From an uncultured Planktomarina sp. (lineage in GTDB: Bacteria > Pseudomonadota > Alphaproteobacteria > Rhodobacterales > Rhodobacteraceae), in NCBI GenBank assembly GCA_905182325.1, contig CAJJBD010000014.1, positions 1-64,000 of the forward strand: a stretch of 64,000 bases of DNA, written 5' to 3'. Under the pieces are notes generated by a model. It did no database searches. It saw only the letters and a program-made list of their open reading frames with translations, and was not told the DNA's origin. Of the stretch, positions 18,727 through 28,165 are shown piece after piece (the first letter of the stretch is position 1; each line of letters opens with the position of its first letter). The translations under genes were made by a program, and so were the position numbers.

Positions 18727-19458
18727 GTGAAAGCCAATAATTTACTAATAATTGTTCCTGCACGCGGTGGAAGTAAGCGAATACTACAGAAAAATATTAA
18801 AAATATATGTGGTCAACCAATGATCTATTGGCCACTTATGGAGCTATCAAAGGAATTTCCATCAAGCCAAATCCTGGTCTCAACTGATAATTCTGAAGTT
18901 ATCTCTACTGTTGAAAAAAAAGGTATAAAAGTCCCGTTTGTCCGCCCTCAGTCACTTTCAGATGACTTCACCGGAACTATGGCTGTCGCCACTCATGCAT
19001 TAGCTTGGTTTGAGAAAAATGTATCTGCCGTAGATTACGTATTGATAGTATATCCAACTGCCGTTCTACTTAATATTAATGATATATCGACCGCATTTTC
19101 TTTTTTAAAAAATGACGACAATTGTGACTGTGTGATGTCCGCTACCAACTTTGTATTTCCAATACAGCGAGCTATGTTCCAGAACAGTGAAGGTTATGCA
19201 CAAATGTTTAAGCCTGAAAATCTCATGTCAAGGTCACAAGATTTAGTAGAGGCAATGCACGATGCTGGACAATTCTATTTATATCGATCACGCGCTGTAA
19301 GAGCAGGAAAAGACCTCAACAAATCCAACGTAAAGCTTCAACTGTTAGATCGTAATAAAGTAGTTGATATTGATACGTTAGAAGATTTTGATGTTGCTGA
19401 AACGCGAATGAAAATGTTGGGTCTAGACAAAACAAATTTTGATTGGAAAGTTTTTTAG
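18727..19458 (+). CDS. pseF: Acylneuraminate/pseudaminate cytidylyltransferase (PseF-like)
   Basis: This enzyme activates a nonulosonic acid as its CMP derivative for transfer to surface glycans. The 243-aa product has the nucleotide motif IIVPARGGSKRI, then NIKNICGQPMIYWPL, ILVSTDNSEVIS, VRPQSLSDDFTGTM and DIDTLEDFDVAE at the end, all typical of NeuA/PseF. Pseudaminic rather than sialic acid is inferred from the pseI/pseC genes 17-23 kb away. The frame is open from 18691; GTG 18727 is chosen because TGGAG lies 7 nt upstream, while ATG 18709 has a G-run too close. It is isolated from the other pse genes. Confidence 0.82.
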   Translation: MKANNLLIIVPARGGSKRILQKNIKNICGQPMIYWPLMELSKEFPSSQILVSTDNSEVISTVEKKGIKVPFVRPQSLSDDFTGTMAVATHALAWFEKNVSAVDYVLIVYPTAVLLNINDISTAFSFLKNDDNCDCVMSATNFVFPIQRAMFQNSEGYAQMFKPENLMSRSQDLVEAMHDAGQFYLYRSRAVRAGKDLNKSNVKLQLLDRNKVVDIDTLEDFDVAETRMKMLGLDKTNFDWKVF

Positions 19459-19509
19459 GTTCACAAATTTATATTTGTTTGTGTGACGTCAGGTTTTACA
19501 AGCAGCTTA

Positions 19510-19551
19510 CAAACGTTTGCCTTAGTCAACCCTTACAAATTAGTTGACTAA
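19510..19551. promoter_or_regulatory. Inverted repeats upstream of malonyl-CoA decarboxylase
   Basis: The palindrome CAAACGTTTG occupies 19510-19519, and a perfect 9-bp inverted repeat, TTAGTCAAC and GTTGACTAA, lies at 19522-19530 and 19543-19551 with a 12-bp spacer. They end 35 bp before the mcd ATG. They could be operators for a dimeric regulator. The second arm is followed by an AT-rich stretch, so part of it may instead act as a weak terminator for pseF. Confidence 0.45.
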
Positions 19552-19586
19552 TTATTTTTAATTCCAGATAGGTGAGTATCTCAAAA

Positions 19587-20816
19587 ATGAGTATTTTTGG
19601 CGATTTAATTTCAACGCTTTTTGAGAAACGCTATCGCAACCTTTTCCTCACAAACTCTGAGGATAAAAATATTATAGAGTTGGCAAAAGAATTATTAGGG
19701 AGTTATGGTGAGGTGTCTGGCGGAGCGCTGGCACACATGGTTTTTGACAAATATGCTCAAATTAGCCTTAAAGAAAAACATGAATTTTTCCAATTTATGG
19801 CTAACGAGTTAGAAATCAATCCTGACGAAATACGGACATCGCTAGACGCCTACCAGCACGATCCCTCAGAAACTACTTATAAAAAGTTTTCAACTGCTAG
19901 TGAGCCAAAGCGACAGGAACTCATAAGAAGATTGAACCATCCAGATGGAGCAACTGGGCGCCTTGTTGGAATGCGAAAAGATTTACTTTCCTTTGTAAAA
20001 GAGAGTCCCGAACTTGCACCCGTAGCTATAGATTTAAAACATTTATTTACCTCATGGTTTAATCGAGGTTTTTTAGTTTTACGTCCAATTAGTTGGTCAA
20101 GCCCAGCAGAAATTTTAGAGAAAATTATTGAATATGAGGCAGTTCACGCGATAAATAGCTGGGAAGATCTTAGAGCAAGATTGCAACCTGAAGATCGCAG
20201 ATGTTTTGCATTTTTTCATCCAGCCATGCCAGATGAGCCCTTAATTTTTGTTGAAGTTGCATTAACAAAAGGCATTCCAAATTCAATCCAAGGCTTACTC
20301 GAAGCCAACCGAGAGCCAATCTCTCCTGAAGATTCTGATACAGCTGTATTTTACTCGATTTCAAACTGCCAAGAGGGACTAGCAGGGATTTCATTTGGAA
20401 ATTCATTAATAAAGCAAGTTGTGGCAGATTTATCTCTTGCGGTTCCCTCTTTGACAACATTTGTGACCTTGTCTCCAATCCCAAAGCTGAAACGTTGGCT
20501 TGCAAAAGGTATAGTCCCAATGAATGTAAAACATACGGACCAAGCACTGGCAGCCTATTATTTGCTGAATGCAAAAGGCACTGATGGCAGGCCTTATGAT
20601 CCAGTAGCCCGATTCCATCTTGGAAATGGTGCAATGTTACACGCAGTCCATTCTGATGCGGACAACTCAAGCAATGGATTGAAACAATCTAGTGGTGTTA
20701 TGGTGAATTACCGCTACGATCTGAATAAAATTCCACAAAACCACGAGAGCTTTTTGTCAGAAAACAAAATAGCAGTATCTCCAGAGGTCCGCGCCCTAAG
20801 TGCTTCAATAAAATAA
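19587..20816 (+). CDS. Malonyl-CoA decarboxylase
   Basis: The enzyme converts malonyl-CoA to acetyl-CoA and CO2. The 409-aa product has the helical N-terminal domain followed by the GNAT-like catalytic domain: LVLRPISWSSPAEILEKII, RRCFAFFHPAMPDEPLIFVEVALT, FVTLSPIPKLKRWL with the catalytic Ser, and ARFHLGNGAMLH with the catalytic His. Length matches bacterial forms. ATG 19587 is preferred; an in-frame GTG at 19572 has a weaker context. There is no malonyl-CoA synthetase (matB) or malonate carrier beside it, so malonyl-CoA supply must come from elsewhere. Confidence 0.94.
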   Translation: MSIFGDLISTLFEKRYRNLFLTNSEDKNIIELAKELLGSYGEVSGGALAHMVFDKYAQISLKEKHEFFQFMANELEINPDEIRTSLDAYQHDPSETTYKKFSTASEPKRQELIRRLNHPDGATGRLVGMRKDLLSFVKESPELAPVAIDLKHLFTSWFNRGFLVLRPISWSSPAEILEKIIEYEAVHAINSWEDLRARLQPEDRRCFAFFHPAMPDEPLIFVEVALTKGIPNSIQGLLEANREPISPEDSDTAVFYSISNCQEGLAGISFGNSLIKQVVADLSLAVPSLTTFVTLSPIPKLKRWLAKGIVPMNVKHTDQALAAYYLLNAKGTDGRPYDPVARFHLGNGAMLHAVHSDADNSSNGLKQSSGVMVNYRYDLNKIPQNHESFLSENKIAVSPEVRALSASIK

Positions 20817-20908
20817 TTACACTTAGAACGAATTTCCTAAAAAGTCTTACCGTCCAGCTCCTGGGATATTGTCTTTAAACCCAGTCTAAAAAAATAGCTA
20901 CTTAACTC

Positions 20909-22042
20909 TCAAATTCGGTGAGAGGCTATTTCGGCACCCTCAGAGAGGCTTTTTAATTTTGCGTATGCGATGTCTGGGTCAACGGCACCGTAACCCGCAA
21001 AAGTTCCAAAACCGCAATCAGAACCTGCAACCACACGGTCTAGGCCAACTATTTCAACAAATCGGTCAATACGCTGGGCGACGAGTTCTGGGTGTTCTAC
21101 AAAATTAGTAGTCGTATCTACCACGCCAGGTACGAGAACCTTATTTTCTGGAATTTCTAATTTTCTATCACGAAATACTGTCCACTCATGTGCGTGCCGA
21201 GGGTTCGAGGTTTCAAATAATAGATATTTAGCCTTGGCTGACATTAAAGTTGAAAAAACCTTATCCATACCTATATCACAGCAATGAGGCCCCTCATAAT
21301 TACCCCAACAAATATGAATCCTAACTTTTTCTTCAGGTATATTTTGTAAAGCATGATTCAGCGCCTCTACATTGGAGGCGGCTACTTTCACAAACTCATC
21401 ATCACTCAGGTCGTCGAAAAGCATATGTCGTGACAAGGCAAGATCAGGGCAGTCCAATTGCAAGTCAAGGCCAGCAGCAACAATCGTTTCATATTCCTCG
21501 CGCATCACATCCGCCAAAGCCGCCAAATACGTCTCTCTGTTTTTATAATGTGAGTTTTGCAAAAATAAGGAAATTACACCTGGGGAGGCTGCATTCATAA
21601 AACCCCGCTCAATACTGTTTTTTTTCATTGCAACCTTAAGGTTTGATATATCTTTTTCCAACTCTCCCTGACCCTTTGAGGAAATGTTACTTGTGCACAT
21701 CGGGCGGGCGTATTGGGGTGTACCTCCATCATCAGCTAGTCGTTCCAAAAAACCGGGAAACATTTTAAGATCTGCTGGTGCATTCCGAGGACTATCACCG
21801 GAAAATCCATTATAGCGGTCCTTAACATAAGTGGCGTAAGATATTTTTGAAGTCTCGCCATCACTCACTATATCCACACCAGATTTTACCTGTTTTGCAA
21901 CCGTTTCGTTAACTGCATCCGACATAACTACATCAAATGCAGTTTGATCGTATTCAGCCTCATTCTCACGGGCAAAAATAAAATCAACAACTTCTTGACT
22001 ACGTGGTAAGCTACCAACATGAGAGGTGAGAACTTTTTTCAT
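20909..22042 (-). CDS. MetE C-terminal-like cobalamin-independent methyltransferase
   Basis: The 377-aa product corresponds to only the C-terminal zinc-dependent catalytic barrel of cobalamin-independent methionine synthase. The zinc ligands are kept: HIC in VRIHICWGNYEG, Glu in LLFETSNPRHAHEW and Cys in VVAGSDCGFGTF. The start TSHVGSLPR is the usual barrel entry. Stand-alone MetE-like proteins move methyl groups or attack with thiolates (for example epoxyalkane:CoM transferase). As the last gene of the catabolic operon it may take a methyl group from the imported compound or its breakdown product. The exact donor and acceptor are unknown. It starts 25 nt after the bicupin stop. Confidence 0.85.
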   Translation of the reverse strand: MKKVLTSHVGSLPRSQEVVDFIFARENEAEYDQTAFDVVMSDAVNETVAKQVKSGVDIVSDGETSKISYATYVKDRYNGFSGDSPRNAPADLKMFPGFLERLADDGGTPQYARPMCTSNISSKGQGELEKDISNLKVAMKKNSIERGFMNAASPGVISLFLQNSHYKNRETYLAALADVMREEYETIVAAGLDLQLDCPDLALSRHMLFDDLSDDEFVKVAASNVEALNHALQNIPEEKVRIHICWGNYEGPHCCDIGMDKVFSTLMSAKAKYLLFETSNPRHAHEWTVFRDRKLEIPENKVLVPGVVDTTTNFVEHPELVAQRIDRFVEIVGLDRVVAGSDCGFGTFAGYGAVDPDIAYAKLKSLSEGAEIASHRI

Positions 22043-22067
22043 TAAATTTCCTTTTTAGATTTTAATT

Positions 22068-23030
22068 TCAAATCCATGTTGGGCCAGCTAGGTCATCGTT
22101 TGAACACACTCGATACAAGCTTGCTTCACCACTCATTGACGGCTCAATGTTATGCGAAAGACCTGCTGGCAGCAGGCAGGTATCACCAGGATTCAGGGTC
22201 ACTTTTTCGTCACCCCAAGACAGCCTCCAATGCCCCCGCATGGGCATAAAAACTACAGAGTCATCAAATTTTTCTTGAGCACTAGAACCAGAGTTACGTG
22301 TTATAAAATCAACAGAGAAGCCTGGCTTATCTTTTAATACTCCACCTTCCCCAATAACTTGAACTGTTTGACTTGCAGCTAACGACATAAGATCACGGTA
22401 TCTTGCAACATAAAGCGGTACAAATTCTTTGGCAGTGGGCTCAGGTATGCGGGTTAGAACATCGCTAGAAAGAATTGGCATCGGCTTAAGGCCATCAGGT
22501 AATACCTCACCATTCTTACTATCATAAAGACGACCATTTTCACCCAAAATTAAACCATGTTCAGCGGCATCCTCAATTACCTGAGGAGCCCAGGTCACGC
22601 CACCACCGGCGTCGTCTCCACCCAAAATGGCCATTATCATCCCGTAGTCAGACCCAATATTTTCAAACCCCCGAAAAATGCCAGTTGGAATATTAATTAT
22701 ATCACCTTCTTCTAGGGCTACCTCACCCGCTGTACCCCAACGTCCCCAAAAAAAACGCCACCGCCCTTTAAGAACAAAAAATACTTCAGCCGTTGTGTGC
22801 ACATGCAAAGAGTTTCGGCATTTTGGTGGCTGACCCGCAGCCCCAATATTAAATCCTGGAGTGTCCCTAAGATGTACATGTTGGTCAGCACTCTCACTCA
22901 CACCACCACCAATGATCGTAAAATTTTCTTTTTGATTACTGCCAGGAGTGTGGGCGTCAATGAACGCTGTTTGACATGGGATCAAATCTCCATAGCGAAC
23001 AATACATTTTTCCATTTCACTTGGTGTCAT
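22068..23030 (-). CDS. Bicupin protein (two cupin domains)
   Basis: The 320-aa protein has two cupin folds. In the first (about residues 50-150), HVHTTAEVFFVLKG gives the HxH...E metal motif, but the usual motif-2 histidine is replaced (PTGIFRGFEN). In the second (about 210-310) the HxH motif is missing while PAGLSHNIEP is kept. At least one site may therefore be metal-poor. The layout is like gentisate-dioxygenase or sugar-isomerase-type bicupins, but I cannot assign a reaction. It lies 11 nt downstream of a SnoaL-like gene in the long operon. Confidence 0.75.
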   Translation of the reverse strand: MTPSEMEKCIVRYGDLIPCQTAFIDAHTPGSNQKENFTIIGGGVSESADQHVHLRDTPGFNIGAAGQPPKCRNSLHVHTTAEVFFVLKGRWRFFWGRWGTAGEVALEEGDIINIPTGIFRGFENIGSDYGMIMAILGGDDAGGGVTWAPQVIEDAAEHGLILGENGRLYDSKNGEVLPDGLKPMPILSSDVLTRIPEPTAKEFVPLYVARYRDLMSLAASQTVQVIGEGGVLKDKPGFSVDFITRNSGSSAQEKFDDSVVFMPMRGHWRLSWGDEKVTLNPGDTCLLPAGLSHNIEPSMSGEASLYRVCSNDDLAGPTWI

Positions 23031-23040
23031 ATTATAGTGC

Positions 23041-24009
23041 CTATCCCTTTTTCAGTGCAATTTGCTTCCAAATTGCTGTTTCATCAAACAAAGTATATTC
23101 GCGCCGCAGTCCCCAAGGACCAAATTCAGCATGGCTTATCCCCATAACGTGAACTTCTGCACCAGTTGGTTGGCCAAACGCACCCCAACCATCGTGTTTC
23201 CCAGTGAGGCTCCAACGCAATGCGACGCGTGGTGGCATAAGTGGGTCTTCGCGTCCAATCTGATGATGAATTTCAAAATTTGCCGAGGGAAAGGAGGATC
23301 TTAGTCCAATCCAAAATTCGTCAACACCATCCGTCGATATTAACTCCTTCCCACCTGGGTAATAGCCAGTGACTGCTCTATCATATTCCGTAGAGATGAC
23401 ACTGAGATCAGCTGCCATAATTCGGTTTAATATTTCAGAGTATTTCACACCCCAGGCGTTGTTGTTGCCACGTCCGATATATGGCCCTAATTTGTCATCC
23501 GTAGGATGGAACGGCTTAACGCATCGACTGGATCCGCCCTCAGTTTCAATTTGTTCAATTGCATACTCATAAGGGTCCCATCCCATTTGACGCACAATCG
23601 CACCTTGGTCCCGGATCAACCATTCGTCATTAATTTGATTATTTATTGCGTGGCAATCCGCAACAATTCTATATTTTAAGAATTTTCCCGTCGCCTTTCC
23701 ATATACCCCATCCCCAAGATGAGTTGCAGTAGACAAAATTCGGTGGGATGAAAGCATTCCCTCCTCAGGCGTGCCTGACCATATAACATCTTCTCCCAAA
23801 AGCCGTCGGTCTGGAAATTCAGCAAGGGTTGCCATAGTTGCACCGATAACGTTCGCATTTCCAATCACAAGAGAGCCTGGCGAACGTACGATAATATCCT
23901 GAGAATAGTAGGAATGCAGCGTCCCTAACCCGCGACCCTCCCAGATCTCCTTTGTGATTCCCAAAATATAATCAGGAAAATCAACAAACCGGTCTGAAAA
24001 ACCCTTCAT
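23041..24009 (-). CDS. SnoaL-like (NTF2-fold) protein, family A copy 1
   Basis: The 322-aa product is a double SnoaL-like/NTF2-fold protein. It begins MKGFSDRFVDFPDYIL, and contains EFPDRRLLGEDVIW, LSSHRILSTATH, NDEWLIRDQGAIVRQMG and MGISHAEFGPWGLRREYTLFDE. It is a clear paralogue of the protein at 34253-35209, sharing these blocks nearly residue for residue. The start ATG overlaps the lacI stop as ATGA, deciding ATG 24009 over the upstream GTG. SnoaL-like folds include polyketide cyclases, isomerases and hydrolases, so the reaction is unknown. Confidence 0.78.
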   Translation of the reverse strand: MKGFSDRFVDFPDYILGITKEIWEGRGLGTLHSYYSQDIIVRSPGSLVIGNANVIGATMATLAEFPDRRLLGEDVIWSGTPEEGMLSSHRILSTATHLGDGVYGKATGKFLKYRIVADCHAINNQINDEWLIRDQGAIVRQMGWDPYEYAIEQIETEGGSSRCVKPFHPTDDKLGPYIGRGNNNAWGVKYSEILNRIMAADLSVISTEYDRAVTGYYPGGKELISTDGVDEFWIGLRSSFPSANFEIHHQIGREDPLMPPRVALRWSLTGKHDGWGAFGQPTGAEVHVMGISHAEFGPWGLRREYTLFDETAIWKQIALKKG

Positions 24010-25025
24010 GTGCTCCACCCCTCTGGAATTTTAGCTGACCCACGAACAATCAATGGACTATTTATTTTTAGGTGCATTGGGGCAACACCTGGATCACGGA
24101 TTTTATCAATCATAAGTCGCACGGTTTTCTCCACCATCAAATTTGCTCTTTGCCGCAAAGTCGTTAAATTATATCCCGCCCAAGATGACGGCGGAACATC
24201 ATCGTAACCCACAACACTTACGTCAGCCGGAATGCTTAAACCAAGCTCTGATCTCAAGACATCCATTACGGCAAAAGCCATATGGTCAGTCGCTACAAAT
24301 ACTGCGTCAGGCCTACTCGAAGCTGCAAACATTTCACGGGTAACATCCTTGGCAATGTCTGTTGAGAAATCACCTAAAGCGCGTGCAAACAGTATCTGAC
24401 CTGATTTTTTTAGGCCAGAACAAAAGCCAGCCTCTCGGTCACGCTGAGTGGAGGCACCCGCCCAACCCCCAATGTATGCGATTCGTTTATGGCCCGCTTT
24501 ACATAAAAACTGTGCCGCAGTATGGCCACCTTCTATATTATCTGAGGTAACAGAACTGTGTGATTTTTGGTCTTGTGTACGATTAAATAGAACAACAGGA
24601 ACTCCCATTGCCTCGCATCTCGCTGTCACATCGTTAGAGATCCCAACGCTAGCAATAATAATGCCATCAACTTGATAGTCGAGTAGTTCTTCAATGACCT
24701 GCTCAGTAGATTGATTGTCATTAGAGGCCATAAAAACAAGGACGTGGTATCCTTCCTTTTGAAGGGTATTTGAAAGTTTTTCTAAGGCGACCGGATAGAA
24801 ATAGTTATCAAGGTAGGCGACAATAAGGCCGATAATGCGGCTCTTCCCTGTAATTAGGGACCGCGCCAAAATATTTGGACGGTAGCCTAACTCTTGGGCC
24901 GCTTCGCGTACTTTTAAAACAGTTTTATTGCTTGCAGAGGCTCCTGGCGTAAAGACACGACTTACCGCAGACTGGCTTACCCCAGCACGTTTTGCTACTT
25001 CAAGGGATGTTACTTTATCCATCAA
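24006..25025 (-). CDS. LacI-family transcriptional regulator
   Basis: The 339-aa regulator has an N-terminal LacI helix-turn-helix (SLEVAKRAGVSQSAVSRVF, about residues 7-25), the hinge region ending around GYRPNILARSL, and a periplasmic-binding-like sensor domain (RIIGLIVAYLDNYFYPVALE, RIAYIGGWAGASTQRDREAGF, VSVVGYDDVPPSSWAG). It is embedded in the operon and overlaps the SDR stop by ATGA. The best candidate operator is the palindrome at 33049-33066 in the divergent promoter, so it probably represses both operons until a sugar-like inducer binds. Inducer unknown. Confidence 0.92.
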   Translation of the reverse strand: MMDKVTSLEVAKRAGVSQSAVSRVFTPGASASNKTVLKVREAAQELGYRPNILARSLITGKSRIIGLIVAYLDNYFYPVALEKLSNTLQKEGYHVLVFMASNDNQSTEQVIEELLDYQVDGIIIASVGISNDVTARCEAMGVPVVLFNRTQDQKSHSSVTSDNIEGGHTAAQFLCKAGHKRIAYIGGWAGASTQRDREAGFCSGLKKSGQILFARALGDFSTDIAKDVTREMFAASSRPDAVFVATDHMAFAVMDVLRSELGLSIPADVSVVGYDDVPPSSWAGYNLTTLRQRANLMVEKTVRLMIDKIRDPGVAPMHLKINSPLIVRGSAKIPEGWST

Positions 25026-25786
25026 TCTGCAGTCCAGCCACCATCAATCAACATGTGTGTCCCCGTCATAAGCCCACTTGCATCTGACGCCAAATACACA
25101 ACCGCACCCATCATATCAGTTACTTCACCAACACGTCCTAGTTTAATTTTTTCTTCAAGCCATTTCACACGATCCGGATTCGCAAACGTAGGTTCAGTTA
25201 GGGGAGTGCGTACAAAAGTTGGACAGATTGTATTGACCCTAATTTTGTGAGGGCCCAGTTCAATCGCCATGGCCTTAGTAAAACCCTCAACAGCATGTTT
25301 TGTAGCACAATAAACAGCCCTCTCAATCCCACCTACATGCGCCATTTGACTAGATACATTAATCAAACTTCCGGGCTTTCCGGCCATCACAAGTCCCTTG
25401 GCGACAGCTGTGGTTAGAAAATAGGCACCTTTTATATTTAGGTCCGCAACGACATCATAATCTTCCTCTGTAGTATCTATTGCTAAGGAGTGTGCCGCGG
25501 TACCAGCCGAATTTACTAAAATATCAAAAGGCGACAGGGCTGCCACTGAGTTTTGGGTTGCTGCGATGTTAGACACATCCATCTCTATTGCGTTAGCCAT
25601 GAAGCCAGCTTCCATTAATTGGCGTGCTGTGTCCTCCAATCTGTCAATAGAGCGCGCGGCAAGTGTCACATCCGCACCAGCCTCAGAGAGCGCCACAGCG
25701 CAGCCCAATCCAATACCAGAAGATGCACCAGTAACCAATGCACGCTTGCCATCTAGTCGGAAAGATGGGGTCTGCGGTAGAGTCAA
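25022..25786 (-). CDS. SDR-family oxidoreductase
   Basis: The 254-aa classical short-chain dehydrogenase shows ALVTGASSGIGLGCA (residues 16-30), LVNSAGTAAHS, the catalytic Ser in INVSSQMAHVGG and the YCATKHAVEGFTKAMAIEL YxxxK pair, then an MLIDGGW C-terminus. It resembles gluconate 5-dehydrogenase and other polyol/sugar dehydrogenases more than fatty-acid types. Within this operon it probably oxidises or reduces a hydroxyl group of the imported substrate. It overlaps both neighbours by 4 nt (ATGA). Confidence 0.88.
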   Translation of the reverse strand: MTLPQTPSFRLDGKRALVTGASSGIGLGCAVALSEAGADVTLAARSIDRLEDTARQLMEAGFMANAIEMDVSNIAATQNSVAALSPFDILVNSAGTAAHSLAIDTTEEDYDVVADLNIKGAYFLTTAVAKGLVMAGKPGSLINVSSQMAHVGGIERAVYCATKHAVEGFTKAMAIELGPHKIRVNTICPTFVRTPLTEPTFANPDRVKWLEEKIKLGRVGEVTDMMGAVVYLASDASGLMTGTHMLIDGGWTAD

Positions 25787-26826
25787 TCCACCACCTCATT
25801 TGCGATCAAAATAGGGCCAGTGGGCCGCGCTTTGTTGAACTCACACATCCGCTTGAGAACATCCACTCCCAGTTGTTGGTATAGGTCTAGCAAATCAACT
25901 AAAACCCAATTTTCACGAATTTGATCGCCCTCTATCCGCCAGAAGTCGAGACTGCGCATCGTTACGGTCTGACCGCTTGGCGCAATACCCATCCAGCCAC
26001 CATCACTCAATGTTTGTTTCATATTAGGCCAGCCAGTCACGGCTACATAAGGCCCATCTGCAAAAAAGTGATAAGTCAGTTCATCACGATAAGCACCCCT
26101 ATCCGGCATTCCAGCTAGAAATGGAATTTGGTGCCAGTTTCGAAAGCCAGAAATACCACGACCTGTGCCAATTCCAGCAGGCCCATACCAATTCATCTTT
26201 GGGTGCCAATAGCGCGGCATTTCCATTGCGTCTGGTGGCTCTTTTGGATGGCGGGTCATTGCAGTCAACATGTCAATTATTAGCTGTTTAGATTTTATAG
26301 AAGTATCTTGGTAACTCCCAGTTCGTAAACCATCACATGTTGCAGGCCCAGGGATCAGTCCCTCACGACCAAGACTTGGCGCCATTGGCCAAGCACCCGC
26401 CTGCATCATAAGTTCGGGGATGTCCCAGATAGCCTGAACTTCAACAATCTTTTCTTTTTCAACTCGGTAATACTCATGAAACCTCATATGTGCTAAATGG
26501 CCCGTGGGCTGAATATCTAAAAATGGATTGATGAATGTTCCAATATACGTACCTGCAATTCCAATCCAGTCCAGACCATGGTCATCAGATCCAGCCATCA
26601 CAATCCATTGCCGCCTTTCGACGTCTGGCAGTGCATCTCTTAATGGAGCCAAAACATTATCGTAATAATCAGCTCCAGCGATATCTCCAAATGGGTGACA
26701 CATGTGCACCACTGCGTCTTTGGCCATGACTTTATTGAGAGCTACGCGAACAGACTCCTCTGACCAATCGTACATCGCAGCATGCATCTGTGATGTTAGG
26801 TTTCGAAGGGACGAAATATTGATCAT
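25783..26826 (-). CDS. SnoaL-like (NTF2-fold) protein, family B copy 1, two domains
   Basis: The 347-aa product contains two tandem SnoaL-like/NTF2 domains. The first has [20 protein letters not shown] followed by [10 protein letters not shown], the second has [18 protein letters not shown] and then [34 protein letters not shown]. The two halves share the pattern PTG/PSG...MR...F.R(V/I)E...I.E, showing an internal duplication. It is paralogous to 33171-34172. Reaction unknown. The start overlaps the hisD-like stop by ATGA. Confidence 0.78.
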   Translation of the reverse strand: MINISSLRNLTSQMHAAMYDWSEESVRVALNKVMAKDAVVHMCHPFGDIAGADYYDNVLAPLRDALPDVERRQWIVMAGSDDHGLDWIGIAGTYIGTFINPFLDIQPTGHLAHMRFHEYYRVEKEKIVEVQAIWDIPELMMQAGAWPMAPSLGREGLIPGPATCDGLRTGSYQDTSIKSKQLIIDMLTAMTRHPKEPPDAMEMPRYWHPKMNWYGPAGIGTGRGISGFRNWHQIPFLAGMPDRGAYRDELTYHFFADGPYVAVTGWPNMKQTLSDGGWMGIAPSGQTVTMRSLDFWRIEGDQIRENWVLVDLLDLYQQLGVDVLKRMCEFNKARPTGPILIANEVVD

Positions 26827-28151
26827 TCGGTAGCCGCTTTATAAGGTGCTGATCCTCCATAGGGAATGTTCACCCCACCGTAGCGCCGCACACGTAGATT
26901 GCATTGCTCTGCATGTCCGACAAAACCTTCAAGCAGGCATAGCCTAGATCCATAAGCCCCTATTTCTGCAGCCGCTTCATCGGTTGTGATCTTTTGATAG
27001 CTATGAGTTTTAAGAAACTTGCCGACCCAAAGACCGCCAGTATAACGTCCAGCTTTTTTAGTTGGCAGCGTGTGGTTAGTTCCAATAACTTTATCACCAT
27101 TAGCAACATTTGTCCTCGCACCGAGAAACAATGCGCCATAACAGGTCATATTTTCCAAGAACCAATCATCTCGATCAGTCATTACCTGTACATGCTCTGA
27201 CGCTATCTCATCAGCAATTTCTAACATTTCATCATACGTATCACAAAGGATCACCTCACCATAATCTAGCCACGACTTTCCTGCTGTGTCAGCCGTTGGG
27301 AGAATTTGTAAAAGGCGGTCAATTTCTACCAAAGTAGCATTCGCCAATTTTTCAGAATTGGTGACCAGAACAGCTGGAGAATTATAACCATGCTCAGCCT
27401 GTCCCAAAAGATCAGTTGCACATAGCTCCGCGTCAACTGTGTCGTCTGCAATTACCATTGTTTCAGTTGGCCCCGCAAACAGATCAATACCAACACGACC
27501 AAACAGTTGGCGTTTAGCCTCTGCTACATAGGCATTTCCAGGACCAACCAGCATGTGGACAGGCTCAATTGTTTCGGTTCCAATAGCCATAGCCCCTACA
27601 GCTTGAATGCCACCCAAGACATAGATTTCATGAGCACCACCAAGGTGCATTGCCGCAATCACTGCTGGGTTAGGTTGACCATTAAATGGCGGGGTACAGG
27701 CAATAATACGGGGTACGCCAGCCACTGACGCCGTTGCCACTGACATATGTGCTGAGGCAACCATTGGGAACTTTCCACCTGGTACATAGCAACCTACAGA
27801 TTGAACTGGAATATTTTTATGTCCCAAAATAACGCCAGGCAATGTTTCAATCTCGATATCCAACATGCTATCACGTTGTGCTTGGGCAAAGTTTCGAACC
27901 TGCTCCTGTGCAAACTTAATATCAGCCAATTCCCTCTCCGAAAGTGCAGCCAAAAGGCCTTCTATCTCTTGGTCAGTAAGCCTAAAATTTCTTGGAGTGT
28001 AATTGTCAAATTTAGCTGAAAAATCTCGGATAGCAGCATCACCACGCTCCTCAATATCTACAAGTGTCCTTTCGACAGAAGCCTTCGTGTTTGCGTCATC
28101 CAATGCACGTTCGGCATCAGGCTTCCCAGTTTTCAAATAAGTTATAGTCAT
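26823..28151 (-). CDS. Histidinol dehydrogenase-like NAD+ dehydrogenase (HpsN-type)
   Basis: The 442-aa enzyme belongs to the HisD family, which oxidises an alcohol in two NAD+-dependent steps to a carboxylate. Zinc-site residues are present: Gln and His in [17 protein letters not shown], Asp in [14 protein letters not shown] and His in [14 protein letters not shown]. The Glu-His catalytic pair is in SEHVQVM. The context (importer, LacI, no other his genes) argues against histidine synthesis. A relative, HpsN, oxidises 2,3-dihydroxypropane-1-sulfonate to sulfolactate in marine bacteria, so a polar primary alcohol is the likely substrate. No sulfolactate lyase is nearby, so DHPS is only one option. 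Confidence 0.85.
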   Translation of the reverse strand: MTITYLKTGKPDAERALDDANTKASVERTLVDIEERGDAAIRDFSAKFDNYTPRNFRLTDQEIEGLLAALSERELADIKFAQEQVRNFAQAQRDSMLDIEIETLPGVILGHKNIPVQSVGCYVPGGKFPMVASAHMSVATASVAGVPRIIACTPPFNGQPNPAVIAAMHLGGAHEIYVLGGIQAVGAMAIGTETIEPVHMLVGPGNAYVAEAKRQLFGRVGIDLFAGPTETMVIADDTVDAELCATDLLGQAEHGYNSPAVLVTNSEKLANATLVEIDRLLQILPTADTAGKSWLDYGEVILCDTYDEMLEIADEIASEHVQVMTDRDDWFLENMTCYGALFLGARTNVANGDKVIGTNHTLPTKKAGRYTGGLWVGKFLKTHSYQKITTDEAAAEIGAYGSRLCLLEGFVGHAEQCNLRVRRYGGVNIPYGGSAPYKAATE

Positions 28152-28165
28152 TAATTTTCCTTGAT

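Noticed and set aside
20170-20670. A 166-codon minus-strand frame inside malonyl-CoA decarboxylase
   Set aside because: Leu/Gln-rich antisense frame within a gene whose catalytic motifs are clear.
20861-20884. CTGGG/CCCAG stem between mcd and the MetE-like gene as a terminator
   Set aside because: The loop is 14 nt, the stem only 5 bp, and no T-run follows on either strand in the right place.
26823-28151. Annotating the hisD-like gene as histidine biosynthesis hisD
   Set aside because: It lies in an importer and LacI operon without other his genes; the family also contains non-histidinol alcohol dehydrogenases such as HpsN.
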